Assembly (NCBI GenBank): GCA_003255065.1
Contig: QAOA01001356.1
Coordinates: 309,510 to 373,509, forward strand
DNA length: 64,000 nucleotides
Direction: 5' to 3'
DNA from: Cercis canadensis
Taxonomy: Eukaryota > Streptophyta > Magnoliopsida > Fabales > Fabaceae
Shown here: piece by piece, positions 1 to 12,044 of the stretch
Numbering within the stretch: position 1 is the stretch's first letter
How the letters are laid out: each line of letters opens with the position of its first letter
The notes under the pieces: generated by a model
The model's database searches: none
What the model saw: the letters and a program-made list of their open reading frames with translations, nothing else
What the model was told of the DNA's origin: nothing
Position numbers and translations under genes: made by a program

Positions 1-97
1 TTTCTTTTCCTTCTGTTCAAGCCAAACTTCGGGTTGATTTTCTTTCTTCTTTCCTTCTCTTGAGGCTAAACTATAGGCTACTGTCTTTTTCCCTTTC

Positions 98-310
98 CAC
101 TACAAGAAAAAGGTGTTTTCTCATAGAAATTTTTTCCGAAACGGTATTTCGTGAGAAATTTCTCACGAAATTTAAATTTCACCTTATTTCTCACGGATTT
201 TCTCATAAAAAAACTCTGGCGTGAGAAAAATCCGTGAAAAATTTCATGAGAAAATAAAATAAAAAATTACAAATTGAATTTCTCATTGTAAAATACCGTA
301 AGAAATTACC
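98..310. mobile_element. CACTA (En/Spm) transposon terminus with subterminal repeats
   Basis: The sequence CACTACAAGAAAAA begins at 98. This is the usual terminal inverted repeat of plant CACTA elements. Directly inside it, 120-300 is packed with short inverted copies of a TTTCTCACG / CGTGAGAAA motif, as expected of a subterminal transposase-binding region. A candidate opposite end, TTTTTCTTGTAG, lies at 1087-1098, but its last bases read CCG instead of TG and no mirrored subterminal repeats lie inside it. Only the left end is therefore secure. No CACTA transposase is visible, so this is a fragment or a non-autonomous copy. Confidence 0.6.
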
Positions 311-645
311 TCTTGTTAAAAAGCCTCCCTTAACCCCTTAATCAGCCAACACAAAAAAAAAACCCCCAAATCCCTACATTCTCGATCGTCCCTCGCTCTC
401 TCACCCTTACTCTCTCGCATGGCTTTCACTGGTGGTAATAGAGCCACTGCCACTGGGCCACCACCTCCAGCGCAGCTCTCTTACCCCCCTCAGTCCCTTT
501 TTATCACATTTCGTCTTTCTCAGCACCTCAAAATATATGTCGAAATTCCTCTATCCCTCTTGCTCTTCTTGGAATTTCTCCGAACAAGGGAACCAAGAGA
601 GAGCAAGAGTGAAGAAGGAGAAAAATAGAGAGTTTGAAACAAAAA

Positions 646-734
646 AAAAAAAAAAAATGACCGAGAGTGAGAAGGAAGAATCCGACAAGNAAAAAAAAAA
701 AGTGACCGAGAGTGAGAAGGAAGAATCCGACAAG
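646..734. repeat. 44-bp direct duplication around the N at 690
   Basis: A poly(A)-plus-GAGAGTGAGAAGGAAGAATC segment at 646-689 is repeated at 691-734 with the single N (690) exactly between the copies. Four other Ns in the window have the same layout, so an assembly join is more likely than a real tandem repeat. Confidence 0.6.
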
Positions 735-1153
735 AGAATGGGCGGAGAGGGATTTCGAAGACTAGAACTGAAATAAGCTCTGGGTATTCTCAAACAATCA
801 AAAGCATTAACTAGGTAATATTTCCCCCAATCTTGATGTAGTTTGAGGGTTTTGGTGATTTTGGTCTCTCTTTATGCTTCAGTAGTTATTCCCTTGAAAT
901 TGGTATGCTTTTTAATGAAGTGTTAGTTATATGTTGATTCATGTATGTTGGTGATTGCTTGTTTATTATTTTTATGGCGAGATTTACTGGGATTGATGAT
1001 GTTGGACTTTCATGAGAGGTTCTGGCCTTATTTTTGCAAGGATTCGAAGTATGATCTTAATGCTATGGGTATTTTATTTTTTATTTTTTCTTGTAGCCGA
1101 ATAGATGTCATGTTTTTTTAAGTTGAGTTCTAACTTAAAATCCCTATTACAGG

Positions 1154-1751
1154 TGTAGACACTGTATTTTGTCCAGACTGTGATTCTAAATTTGTCTAAA
1201 TTTTATTTTTATAAAAAAAAAATATAGAAAAAAATGAGAAGAGAAAAAATGAAAATGCAAAAAAAAATTATTTTGGCCTATTCTAATTTTACTTAAAATT
1301 TTGATTTTCACAATTTTTGAGTTTTAATTTTATTATTAGTTTATTTTAAATGCCTCCAAAAAAAATGTCTATTGAAAAATGTTTATTTTAATTGTACTAC
1401 ATTTTTTCAAGTTTATTTTTTTTTATTTTTCTATTTTATTTATGTTTGCATCATAAAAGTTAACAAGTGCCAATAAGAGAGGACCTTGAGTACAAGGGGT
1501 CCTTTTCAATGGTTGGGCGGTTAACATAAGGGTAGGATTGGAAAGTGAGTAAAAAAGGGAGTTACGGAGAAGGAAAGAAGAATCGCGGAGATCAAGACAA
1601 AAAAAATCTACAGAGGAAGACTAGCGTGAAGAGAACCAAAGAGTAAGAACCAAAAAGAGAAAAAAAAAATGTAGAAATAGAGAATTAGGGAAGAAGGGAG
1701 TGTCTTCACTGGTGAAATTGAAGAGGAGTAGATGCTTTGTGTTAAGCTTTG
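1154..1751 (+). mobile_element. LTR-like fragment, Tat/Ogre type
   Basis: TGTAGACACTGTATTTTGTCC at 1154 resembles the usual start of large Tat/Ogre-type LTRs in plants (TGTAGACACC..ATTTTGTCC). It is followed by the A-rich and GAGA-rich stretches typical of these LTRs. The segment is interrupted at 1752 by the solo LTR described next, and I could not define its other end. It may belong with the similar degenerate LTR material at 5.75-8.35 kb. Confidence 0.3.
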
Positions 1752-3149
1752 TGTTAAGTGGATTTTATATCCACTTTTAGGTATTCTTAAGCTTATCATT
1801 TTGTATGTTTATTGAGTTTTCTAGTATAAATTAATGTATTTTGTTATATTGTGTAAGTTTAAGTAAAGTATAAAGGCTTTTGGTCTTCAGGCATAAAAAA
1901 AAAGAGGATAAAATTGGAAACTATGGCAAAAAAGTAGACTTTTGGAGCTATATTCCAGTGCTATAGCACCCTAGCAATGTTGTAGTGCACCAATGCCCCA
2001 TTTCATGCGCACCAATGCCCGTGCAAGCCAAAATCAAATAGCAGCAGCACCCTAGCCTTTGGCCTTGAGAGCCCCGGCGCTCAAACCCAGAAGAGAAATG
2101 CCCCCCTATAAGGTAGCACCCCAGCTCCCGCAAGCTACCATTGACTCGAGACAAAGTGCCCCTGTGCTTCCAAGAGAGAGCCCCAGCGCTATATGCTGAT
2201 TTTTCGTAGACGGAGTTTTGTTTCCTATTTTAATTAGGATTATTTGTAATTTGTATATATATCTACTTTTAGGTTTTAAAAAGGACTCTTGAAACTTTTA
2301 CACTTTTTGGAGAGCATAGAGGAGGCAAGACAAAGATTGAAGTAAAGATTAGTGACAACAAATATGGGTTTCTACTTTGAGTTTTATTCTTCTTTCTTCT
2401 CATCTATGTCTAGAATTTCATCAATTCTACTTTATTTTACAGACATGACTAATTTCTTTCTAGGGCTACGATGTAGCCTAATTATGAATAGGTGTAGTTT
2501 CTTTTGAAATTAATCTAAGATTTTATCTTTTTCCTAACTGAGTGGTTATCTCTAATTTTTATGTTTTTAATTGTCTGATCATTAATTAGTTGATAGGTTA
2601 ATCACAATGAGACTGGAAAGAGATTTGTGTGTCTAGTTCAGTGGAAATAATACCATAGGTTGCATATAGGATAAGGATGTACCTTCATGGCCTGTGTAGT
2701 CAATTCAATTAAAGGGATCCATAGAATTGAAAAAAAAAATTAGTTATTCGTAATTTACATAAGAATATAGTGGCTTCATAACTTTGAAAATATTTTTATT
2801 AGACTTTGGAAGAGGTTAATGAATAATTTAAAGAATCTTGGTTAGCAATTAGAGAGATAAATCTAGATTAAGGATTAATGAATGAAAAATCAGGATTAAT
2901 TATGGTGAAATTGGAACCCCTAGACTTTCTCTCTAGATTAATTCTTGATTTTTATCTGTTTTTGTTTACTTTCAGTTTAATTAGTTTATTCTTACAATTT
3001 CTCCTTAATCAATTGATCAGATAAAATTGGGATTAACCCAATTTCAATAATTAATAGCTTTAATCCTCGTGAGAACAATAACTCACTTTTATTATATTAC
3101 TTTTAAAGCGATAGCGTGCACTTGTGCTCCTTTTTCTCACAACACTTTG
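1747..3149 (+). mobile_element. Solo LTR of a Ty3/Gypsy element with 5-bp target site duplication
   Basis: The LTR runs from TGTTAAG at 1752 to CACAACA at 3144, with matching TGTT/AACA ends. It is flanked on both sides by CTTTG (1747-1751 and 3145-3149), a typical 5-bp integration duplication. Its interior reads like an Athila/Tat-type LTR, ending in the 'gcgtgcacttgtgctc..cacaaca' type of terminus that normally precedes the primer binding site. No internal retroviral sequence follows, so unequal recombination has left a single LTR. The start is slightly ambiguous because CTTTGTGTTAAG is repeated just upstream (1735), which would give a start at 1740. Confidence 0.62.
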
Positions 3150-5750
3150 TTGTTCTAGCAATTCTTGCACCTCTGTTTAAGCATATAGTCTTGCGGTTCT
3201 TGGCCCTCATTCCCCAAATCCTTGTTCATAAGAAGTAATGTTAACTCACTCTTAGCACAGTGCTCTAATTTGTGAATAATTGGTCTTGGTTTTATGATTT
3301 GTTAATGTAATTGCTTGATTTTCCCTTGCATATTTCTGTTTGAGCATTTGGAGTTTATTTGGGGTTTAGTACATTACTTCTCTTCATGATTATTGTGTGA
3401 AAAAATAATGAAACATGTGGCTGTCGATGTTTCCATAGAAGCTAAGATATGAAACCCATATTGGATAATTTATGAATTTGATTTCCTATGCTTTTCTTTC
3501 TGATTATTCAACAATTTCTCCTCTGGGTTTGTTCTGCTTACCTTACCTTCACCCTAGCTCACTTTGTGCCAAATTATGTTTGAAAAGTTCTTTCGATGGC
3601 TTTGGCATAATTTAGGGAAATATTATGAGCCAATGCTTGGTTGAAACCTCTATTCATAATTTTATAAATGTGCCATCAATTTTCTTGCATTGGCCGCTTG
3701 AATGGATGCATATAGCTTAGCTTAGCTGAGTTCTTGAAATTCATGGCTCTTGATTCTGATTTATGATTTTGTGTTCACCATGGGCATCTATTTTTTATCT
3801 TTGATGCTCTACATATGAAATATATACTTGGGTGTTTGTTGGTACATATCATAATAATTAGAGTTGAGTACCAAATGTGAAGTGATAATTCTGTTTTTAT
3901 AAAATGTTAAGATTACTACTGTCAAGTGGTCATGATTGGTTTTCTTTATTCTGTTCTGGGTTGAGAACTCTGCTGGTTGGTTTGGAAATTGATTGGAATC
4001 AATTTTAATTCTATATTTTCAATTCCATCACGCTAGCGATACTCATCTGGTTAGAATATGCTCATAGTGCACTGTTTCTTTGTAAATTTCACCCATGCAC
4101 AGTGTTAGTGGGTTGAATATATTCTTTGATTCTGTTGTGCAGTCATTTATGAGATGTGAGTCCATTATTTGTGTTATCATTTTGGGTCTCCATGTTTGAG
4201 TTGAAGTTAAGATGGGGTTTGAAACTATTTAGAATAAAGTTAGGGGCATGAACATGAAGAAGTTAGNGCCTCTTGAATGGATGCATTTAGCTTAGCTGAG
4301 CTGAGTTCTTGAAATTCATGGCTCTTGATTCTGGTTTATGATTTTGTGTTCACCATGGGCATCTATTTTTTATCTTTGATGCTCTACATATGAAATATAT
4401 ACTTGGGTGTCTGTTGGTACATATCATAATAATTAGAGTTGAGTACCAAATGTGAAGTGATAATTCTATTTTTATAAAATGTTAAGATTACTACTGTCAA
4501 GTGGTCATGATTGGTTTTCTTTATTCTGTTCTGGGTTGAGAACTCTGCTAGTTGGTTTGGAAATTGATTGGAATCAATTTTAATTCTATATTTTCAATTC
4601 CATCACGCTAGCGATACTCATTTGGTTAGAATATGCTCATAGTGCACTGTTTCTTTGTAAATTTCACCCATGCACCGTGTTAGTGGGTTGAATATATTCT
4701 TTGATTCTGTTGTGCAGTCATTTATGAGATGTGAGTCCATTATTTGTGTTATCATTTTGGGTCTCCATGTTTGAGTTGAAGTTAAGATGGGGTTTGAAAC
4801 TATTTAGAATAAAGTTAGGGGCATGAACATGAAGAAGTTAGATATAACCACTATTCATGTGGCTAAAAGGAAATTTGATATGGACATATGAGATTTTAGT
4901 CATTTGCATATATGCATAGAACCTTGTTAGGAATGGATCAGATTAGCTTGCATCATGCTATAGTGCAGATTGTAATATATTAAGGTGTTTGAATTTCTTC
5001 ATTTTCACTGCCATTAGTCAGCATTGGCAGTGCTTATTTTTTATTTTTTTTATTTTTAACCTGAGCTACAGCGGTTTTACATGATTCTTATTTTGTTAAA
5101 ACCACAAGACATGTGTCTTCTATCTGTGAAAATTTTGGAATTTATGCATATCTCTCCTACTCCCATTTTTAATTTGAATATGGTTGTTTGTTTAGGCATT
5201 GTTGTTCTATCACTTTTCTGGCGGTGCTCAGTGTTTTGTGTCTAATTTGAGCATTAGAGCTCAATTTTGCATGATTCTAATTTTGTTAGAACCATGAGAC
5301 ATGTTTCTTCCATCTGTGAAAAGTTTTAAACTTTTGCATGTCTCATTTACTCCCAGTTTTAATTAGAATGTGGTTATTTTAGGACTATTTCCGGTCCATT
5401 TTCTCTTGATGTTCTGGCATATTTTTCTCATACTTTCTAGTGCATTTTTCTCCTGTCTTAGTGTATTTTCTCATGCTTTTTGGTGAAGTTTTTACTATTT
5501 TTCTAGTCTATTTCATATTGTTTAAGCACTTCTTGTTTGGCTGCCATGTTCAAGGAATAGTGAATGCTTCAATCATTTATTTTGAGTTACAAGTTGCTTT
5601 TTAATTGTTGTGCTTTTGTTTTCATGAGAGAATCCCAGACCTTCGATGGGAATTTTAAGCATTTGACAATGGAGAAATGTCCCGAAAGCGTAGTCAAATT
5701 TTGGGAATGAGGAGTTTTATTTATTTCATTTTTATTATGTAATTATCTAA
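3150..5750. other. No gene recognised; includes a 574-bp duplication across the N at 4267
   Basis: This stretch has only short chance ORFs and T-rich, intron-like sequence. The 574 bp at 3693-4266 are repeated almost exactly at 4268-4841 with the lone N (4267) between them. Equal copy length and position on an N point to overlapping contig ends, possibly two haplotypes, joined without merging. Confidence 0.5.
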
Positions 5751-8352
5751 ATTCTCCCTCCCCGAATAACATTGTAAATCTATACATTTGTATTCATTTA
5801 GGACATATATATTTGTGTCTCGTAGTATCCGTAGGTCCCTTCACATATCATAGGATGATAGATCGAGTCTGATTCCTGTATGGAATAGCTTTGTCTATCC
5901 AACCTAAGTAAAGATAGAGCCACCATGGAGGGTGCTTTGGCAAAGAACATTGTAAGCACCAGATTTCTTCCAAATAAAAATAATAATAAACATGTGGAGA
6001 TAAAAGAGAGAGACATGGGTTTGGGTGCATATGTAGCAGTTTTTAACAAGAGAAAATAAAATAAGCATGAGAGGGAGTGCAGTTAGAAGCAAAAGGAGTG
6101 AGGAAGACGTGAGAGAAGAAACGTGTGTGCATGAGTGAGGGAAGTAAGAGATAAGAGTGCAGTTGGAAACCAAAAAAAAAAAAGAAAGAGGAAGACGTGA
6201 GGAGGAGATGTGGGTACAAGGGTAGCAATATAAAAAAGGGAGAACAATAACAGAGACAGACCCGAAAAGAGCAGCAGTGAGGATAGACCTAAAAACAAGA
6301 AGCAGAGAGCAGAGAAAGAGAAAGATAACCGAAACAGAGGTAGAAGGAAGAAAAAAGCAAAGAATATAGAGAGAGTGTGACAGAACCGAAAAAGCAACAA
6401 CAGTACAAGGAGGGCATACCTGAAAGCAAAAGTAACAAAGAGCATAAAGAGAAAGAGAAAGAAACAAAAAGCACACACACAAAGAAGGAGAACCCCATAT
6501 TCGGTATCTTGCTGCTCTTTGTTTCTTTTTTCATTCTCAATGGTGCAAGTTTCTTTCTCTTCTGTTTTTCATGTTTTTATTTTCTTTTGCTTGTATAATT
6601 ATTTATTTAAGTTTCATGAAAGGGAAGTGTAGGTAGTTTTCACCCCAGTCACCAATTTTCTCCATTTCTAGAGAGAGAAATAGAATTAGAGAAAGAAAAG
6701 CAAGGTTTAAAGAGAGAAGTAAAGAGAAAAATCAAGTTCAGAAAGAAACATAGACCAAATGAAATAAAAAAATGGAAAGAAAATGAAGCTTTTTTTACCT
6801 TGGGACCCGCTGACTATGTCCGGAGTCTTCCTCTGGCAGAAGGTCTCATTGCTGCGTTTCTTCTTGTTTTTTATCAGGCTGAAGCTTTTCCTCATTTTAT
6901 GATTTGTTTAGTTAATTTATTTGGGTTTAGAATGGGTGCTGGGTTCTATTTTTCGTTGGGTTCATGTTATGATTTGTGTAATTAGTTCATTTAGGCTTAG
7001 AAGGGGTGTTGAGATTTATTTTTTTGTTGGGTCAAACCCAATGTTTTAGGCTTAGGTATTAATTCTTTTTTCTTTTTCTAATTTGGGCCTCTTTATTTCA
7101 TACATTACTTGCATTTTTATTTCCTTAATGTTATTCTAGGAATTTATTAGGTCAAATTTGGATTTGGGCTTTAATGTGTTTTATTTATTGTTGTTGGGCT
7201 TAAGTTTTATATTTTATGATGGGTTAATTCTTATGGGTTATGTTTGTTTCGTTTGGGCCATTAAGCTAATGGGTCAGTCACTTGTTGCCACAATCTTCTT
7301 TGGGCTGCAAAATGAGCCAATTAAATGAGCTTCATTTTTATTTGGTTGCTGATTAGGCCATTCGAAATGGGCCAGTTGCCCATATTGCTTCAGCCTTTTT
7401 CTTTTGGGTTGTTGATTTCTTTGGTTAGCTTATTGGGTCGGACACCTATTATCCATCAAATTGGGCCCACAAATTGGGCTAATTAAATTAAATTCATTTG
7501 GGCTTGCAGTTGTTTTTTTTTTTTGTGTAATTGTAGTGGTTTGTTTATTTTAATTGTAGAGTTAGTATGAGGCTTTACTTACTTGGCATTTTTTTGTCAT
7601 GTTAATTGTTGATTGGATTGATCTGAATTGGGCCAGCCCATTAGTGTGATTTTGTTTATTTTTTTACTTATTTGGGTTAGGCCTTTATTACTTTTAGATA
7701 AGTTATTTTGTTTATTTGTTTATTTATTTTTATTTTTTCTTTGTTTAAATAGTTTAATTGAAATAAAATTAAGAGTAAAATCATATATCATACATTCACT
7801 TAGTTTAATATATGCGAATAGCATCCATAGGCCCCTTACTTGTCAAGAGAGGGATAAGAGTGACTTATTCTCATAAAGGTGACTCTCTTATCTGCCCGAG
7901 GTAAGGATAAGCGCCACTTTGGGAACCGAGAAACATGGGAACAAAATGAAATGATTAGAACGCGATTAGACTCATACATAACATAATTTTAACTTGAAAA
8001 TTTTGAATCTCTTCTAATTTCAGTTTCAAAAAATAAAAAATAAAAAATATTTTTAAATTATTGCAAACTACGCGAATTTTGATCCCTAATTAGAGTACAT
8101 AAGCATTCGAGGGTGACAAATCAAGTTCTATTTTGAATAATCACTTTTTTTTAGGGATAAAATAAATATAATTTGGCCATAATTTAATTTGTATGATTAA
8201 TTTAGGGTAACTGTCTTTAAGACGGGTGTTATAGAGTGCCTAACACCATCCCCACACATAAATCGACTCTCGGACTCTTTTTGGTTTGCAAACATATTTT
8301 TTAGAAATTAAAAGGGTTTTCTAATTGTTCCCTAATTTTTTAATATAATTGG
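5750..8352 (+). mobile_element. Degenerate large LTR (left), Tat/Ogre-like
   Basis: A long T-rich block with many GGGCC/GGCCCA motifs (6900-7650) follows a purine-rich leader-like stretch (6050-6500). A module of the form 'TATCC.TAGG.CCCTT..GATA..GAG' near 5830 recurs near 7820. The block ends at a TGGTGGCGACTCC motif (8352). These features match the large LTRs of Tat/Ogre Gypsy elements, and similar but diverged material sits at 12.05-14.41 kb. Boundaries are approximate. The long minus-strand reading frame across 5904-6482 is the complement of the purine-rich stretch and is not a gene. Confidence 0.4.
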
Positions 8353-8362
8353 TGGCGACTCC
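8353..8362 (+). other. Primer-binding-site-like motif TGGCGACTCC
   Basis: TGG followed by CGACTCC directly after the LTR-like block resembles the tRNA-Arg-type primer binding site used by Ogre/Tat elements. Only about ten bases match. The same motif recurs at 14414-14423. Confidence 0.35.
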
Positions 8363-8492
8363 AGAGTTTTTATTTTGAAAATTAAATATCTTTTTATTTA
8401 GTTATTCGCGTTATAGCGACATTCATGTACGTTATAAAAAAACACAAAAAAGGCTGGAGAGAAAGAGATTTAGCATCTTAATTGCCTCATAT

Positions 8493-10260
8493 TCATGCTG
8501 TAAGAAAGTCAAAAGATACAGATATATTTGATGGCACCAAAGTTACAAATATACTTTTGATAACATCAGCTCTACAAGTCTTATGAGCTTTGGTAGGTGA
8601 AGTCTTGGAAGAAATTGGCTTTATTTTCTTGGCTAAAGGAGGAAGAGATGTAACTCCTTTAGCAGAGGCACCACTAGCTTTAGCGAAAGACTTCAAAGAT
8701 TTGGATTTCGAAATGGGAGCTTTGGCAGACAACCTGCCAACCTTTGCATAGTAAGGGTCTTGGCAAACAATTAAAGGAAGTTTCTTTACATGGGTCCTAA
8801 GGGAGTTATTATTCTTTAGCCTTTCAAACTCCCTCAAGCTCATTTTCACTAGCTGAAAATATTTAAGCCATCAAGTGGATACGCCACCACCACTAGCAGG
8901 ATTAATAAATGAAGCTATATCTAAGCTTGTTAAACGTAAATGAGAGTCATACAAGTAGCAAGTCATCACACCTTTTAAATTAATTGGGTCATAAGGAATA
9001 GGAGAAGCACATTCAACTTAATCCAGCCTAAACTGTCTAATTATGTAATAAGGACAATAGGCAATTGCGAAGAGGGCTCTACCATGCCCCCATGCAAGCA
9101 AACTGTTAATGGCCACGAAACTAAGCAACTGCCCTTGCGAGGCATAGTTGCCAAAAGTCTCTAGCTCCCTCAATACTAACTGCACTTCTTTTTGGATAAG
9201 TTAGAAGAAGAATATAAAATAGAAGCATCATCTATACCAAGCTTTAGAGGTATGGTGTAAAGACTCTAAACAAACTTGTCTTCTTTATCAATTACATCAA
9301 CTAAGGGAGTCTTGGTCTTCTCAACTAAAGACTAACAACACAACATTGACTCTAGTAGAGGTACAACATTATCTCCTTCTCTCATCATTGCCTCCAATTC
9401 CACCAGGCTCACATCAGGGTAAAGGAACTTAAGACCAAAGCTCTGAAAATGGTCATACAAGAAAAGTTGAAGAAAACAGTTATCAATATAGCTGAGCACA
9501 TCATATCAACCATAGGAAATTTTCATTTGTTCTTACGACTGATCCAAACAAATATACAAGAAGTCTAGGTATAAAGGAGCTAACAGAAGTCTTCCCCAAT
9601 GACTAGAATGACATCCAAACTAAAAGCTACAAGATTGAAAGCCTCATAAGGAGGGCCCTAAAAGACAAAATGCCCTAACTAGAAAACAATAAAATTAGGG
9701 ATTTCCAAAGGGTCACCTCTTATTAGGCCTACTTTAAAGGCACCTCCAATAGTTGTGCATCCATGAAAGTATTTGATCCACACTGCACTTGTAATCTTAT
9801 GCAGGGCCTTGGAACACTTAGCCAACCCCTTGGGCTAGTCCTAACCCGATGTATTAGCAGTAGCAGCCTCAGGCTCCTCTAGAGGCCATGCCTTTTAAGG
9901 ACACTGGCCACAAGGGTGGAGCACTTGTTCAATTTCTTAGCTATCTTGGCTATGGCGGCATTCCATTGAAAGCTTGATAGATCGGTGCTCTCAAAGCAAG
10001 GAAGCTTGAGAAGAACATGCACATCCTCTAAGGTGGGAGTAAATTCCCCCCAAGTAGTTAAAAAAGGTATGTGTCACCTTGCTCTAGCGCTGGATCATGG
10101 TGGTCAAATTTGTAGCACTTTTACAAACACCAGCTTGAGTTGATGTCCAGATGGCATCCTTGATCCTAAGGCTATTTAGCAAAGTTACATAGCAGTTTGA
10201 TTCTTAAATATGTCTTTGACCTAGGCAGACCAACGTGTGGAGGGTTGGTGTGAACTAGAG
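8493..10260 (-). pseudogene. Decayed plant mobile domain (PMD) protein gene
   Basis: On the minus strand three stretches read as a plant mobile domain protein of the transposon-derived MAIN/PMD family. Near 10080-9950 is a segment containing THTFLTTWGEFTPTLEDV and HVLLKLP, the family's characteristic 'F.L..GE.T.TLEDV..LL.LP' block. Near 9140-9000 comes a segment ending in YYIIRQFRLD followed by a stop where the family has Gln (CAA/CAG to TAA). Near 9000-8860 comes IPYDPINLKGVMTCYL. A basic, Ser/Lys-rich tail (8849-8493) closes the gene. Stops and frameshifts separate the blocks, so it is inactive. It lies antisense between two LTR-like blocks, fitting PMD genes carried as extra antisense ORFs by Gypsy elements. 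It could also be an old host PMD gene invaded by LTRs. Confidence 0.55.
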
Positions 10261-12044
10261 AATTAAAGTTGCTCTAAAGGAATTATCTTGTAACAACATG
10301 GTAAGGCAGAATAGACAGACCCAAGTGGAGATTTGTAAGTTGCAATGAAGGAAGTAGAAGATGAAGTGTCTTCTAATCCTTTCCCCCCTCTCGGGGGGTG
10401 TCCATAAAAAAGAAGTTCTCACTAGCACAGGGTGCAGGGGAAATAACTTTGTCTTAACAGCTGCAGTAGGGAGATCATTCATTTGGCCCCTCTCCGCTGA
10501 AGAGGCCTTGGAAGAGAAGGCTGTAAGGAAAAAATCAGAGGAAAGGGAAAACCCTCCAATAGACCACGAGAGAAGATAGTTACCCCGCTACTTGAAGAAA
10601 GAGTAATCTGAGTAATGAAGGCCTTCTTCACCATGATTGTAGAAGAAGATATAACAGAAATGGAATAAAATTAAAAAAGAGTAAACAGGAGAAACGTTAG
10701 GTGACCAAAGCAGAGGTCATATCGAAAGAGTCATGAGCAGAAGAATGATATGGATGAAGAGACAAAGTAGAGCCAGTCAAAATAAAAAGGGAAAAATAAA
10801 GAAAGCAGCAAAGAAGATGAAGAGAAAGTAAGAAGAATAGGGAAAACTCAAAAATAGAGGTCTTGAGAAAGAATAAGCTTTATATAGAGGAAAAAGAAAG
10901 AAAATTCAAAAACAAAAGAGAAACGCTTAAATGAACGTCTCACAAGTCCCTCATTAATATGACATCATGACTTCAGAAAATGAGGAATACCGCCCAGCCA
11001 TGTCCCACACACTAGGTGAGGGAGCTGCAGCGCCAACAACTTAGATTCAAAAGGGATAGTTGTCCATCATCATTTCTTATGACTAGCCTCCCTTTAAAAT
11101 CCGTGAAACTACAAAAAAAAATGTATATAAAATATATCTCTTAGAAAAAAGAATTATTAAAAAAAATTCCAACCAGACAAAAGATGATCTAGAAATCCCA
11201 AGTAAATGAAAACTTAAAAAGTCAGAAGTAAAATGCCCAAATCTGTTGTAGCCCCGATAGAGGAGAAAGACTCCAAGAAGTTACAGTTGACTCCGTAGAA
11301 GCTCCGACAGAGGCTAAGACCCCATGAGGGGTCACAAATATGAAATCAACTTGGTCCAACAAGAAACCAGGGGGTTGTGGTTCCAACAGAGGCAAAAGAC
11401 CCAGAGAAGCCACAACTGACTCCACAAAAGTTATCAAGCACCAGCCCTAAGGTAAGGCCAAGGTAAGTCTTAATTTTCTTTATGTGCACTAACAAAATAA
11501 AAGACATCATTTTTTCAATAAACGAAGGGGCTCATGTAACTACGGGGTTTAGATAAACCTAATTAATAAGATAATTAATCACAATAAAGAGGGGTCCCAC
11601 AGTGCCCATGTGTCTAAAAACTAAGAGATATACTTTAGCAAACAAATAAGAGTTGGCCTAGCTATAGTCAAGAGTGGCAAGGCTGCAGCCCTAATGAGAG
11701 AAGTCACATTTGTTGAGAGACTCTTGAGGTTATCTCCACCAAGTCCTTCCCACAACTATTATACTTGAGTTGCCTAAAATGTCCCCCAAAACGTCCTCCA
11801 TAGGTAGAAAGGCCATGACCCACTCCTCAAACTACAAGTCTTCACTCCTTATAGGTAGTTATAGCTTATAGTCAAGATTAGACATCCCTTGACTACGTTA
11901 TGAGGCTATAGACCTCACAGATACTAGGCGCTTAAAAAAGTCACAAGTCCTATAGCGGAAACCAGTTATGGTATAACAGTTTAGTTAGATTTTGGCTAAG
12001 GGAAAGCCTATTAAGAAAAGGTTTTAAGAATCTCTCCAAAGCCC
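10261..12044. other. Interior of the degenerate LTR element, no gene recognised
   Basis: Only short chance ORFs are present. At 11222-11437 a roughly 60-bp GAAG..CACAACTGACTCC.. motif is imperfectly repeated. The region has no gag, protease or reverse transcriptase signature, so the element, if it is one unit, was non-autonomous. Confidence 0.4.

Noticed and set aside
419..793. Overlapping ORFs near the CACTA end
   Set aside because: They run through a poly(A) tract and an N-flanked duplication. Frames on both strands are open, and the product is low-complexity Lys/Glu.
5904..6482. 192-codon minus-strand ORF with hydrophobic, Leu/Phe/Ser-rich product
   Set aside because: It is the complement of a GA-rich leader tract. 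Composition is driven by poly-pyrimidine bias, three overlapping frames are equally open, and no domain is present.
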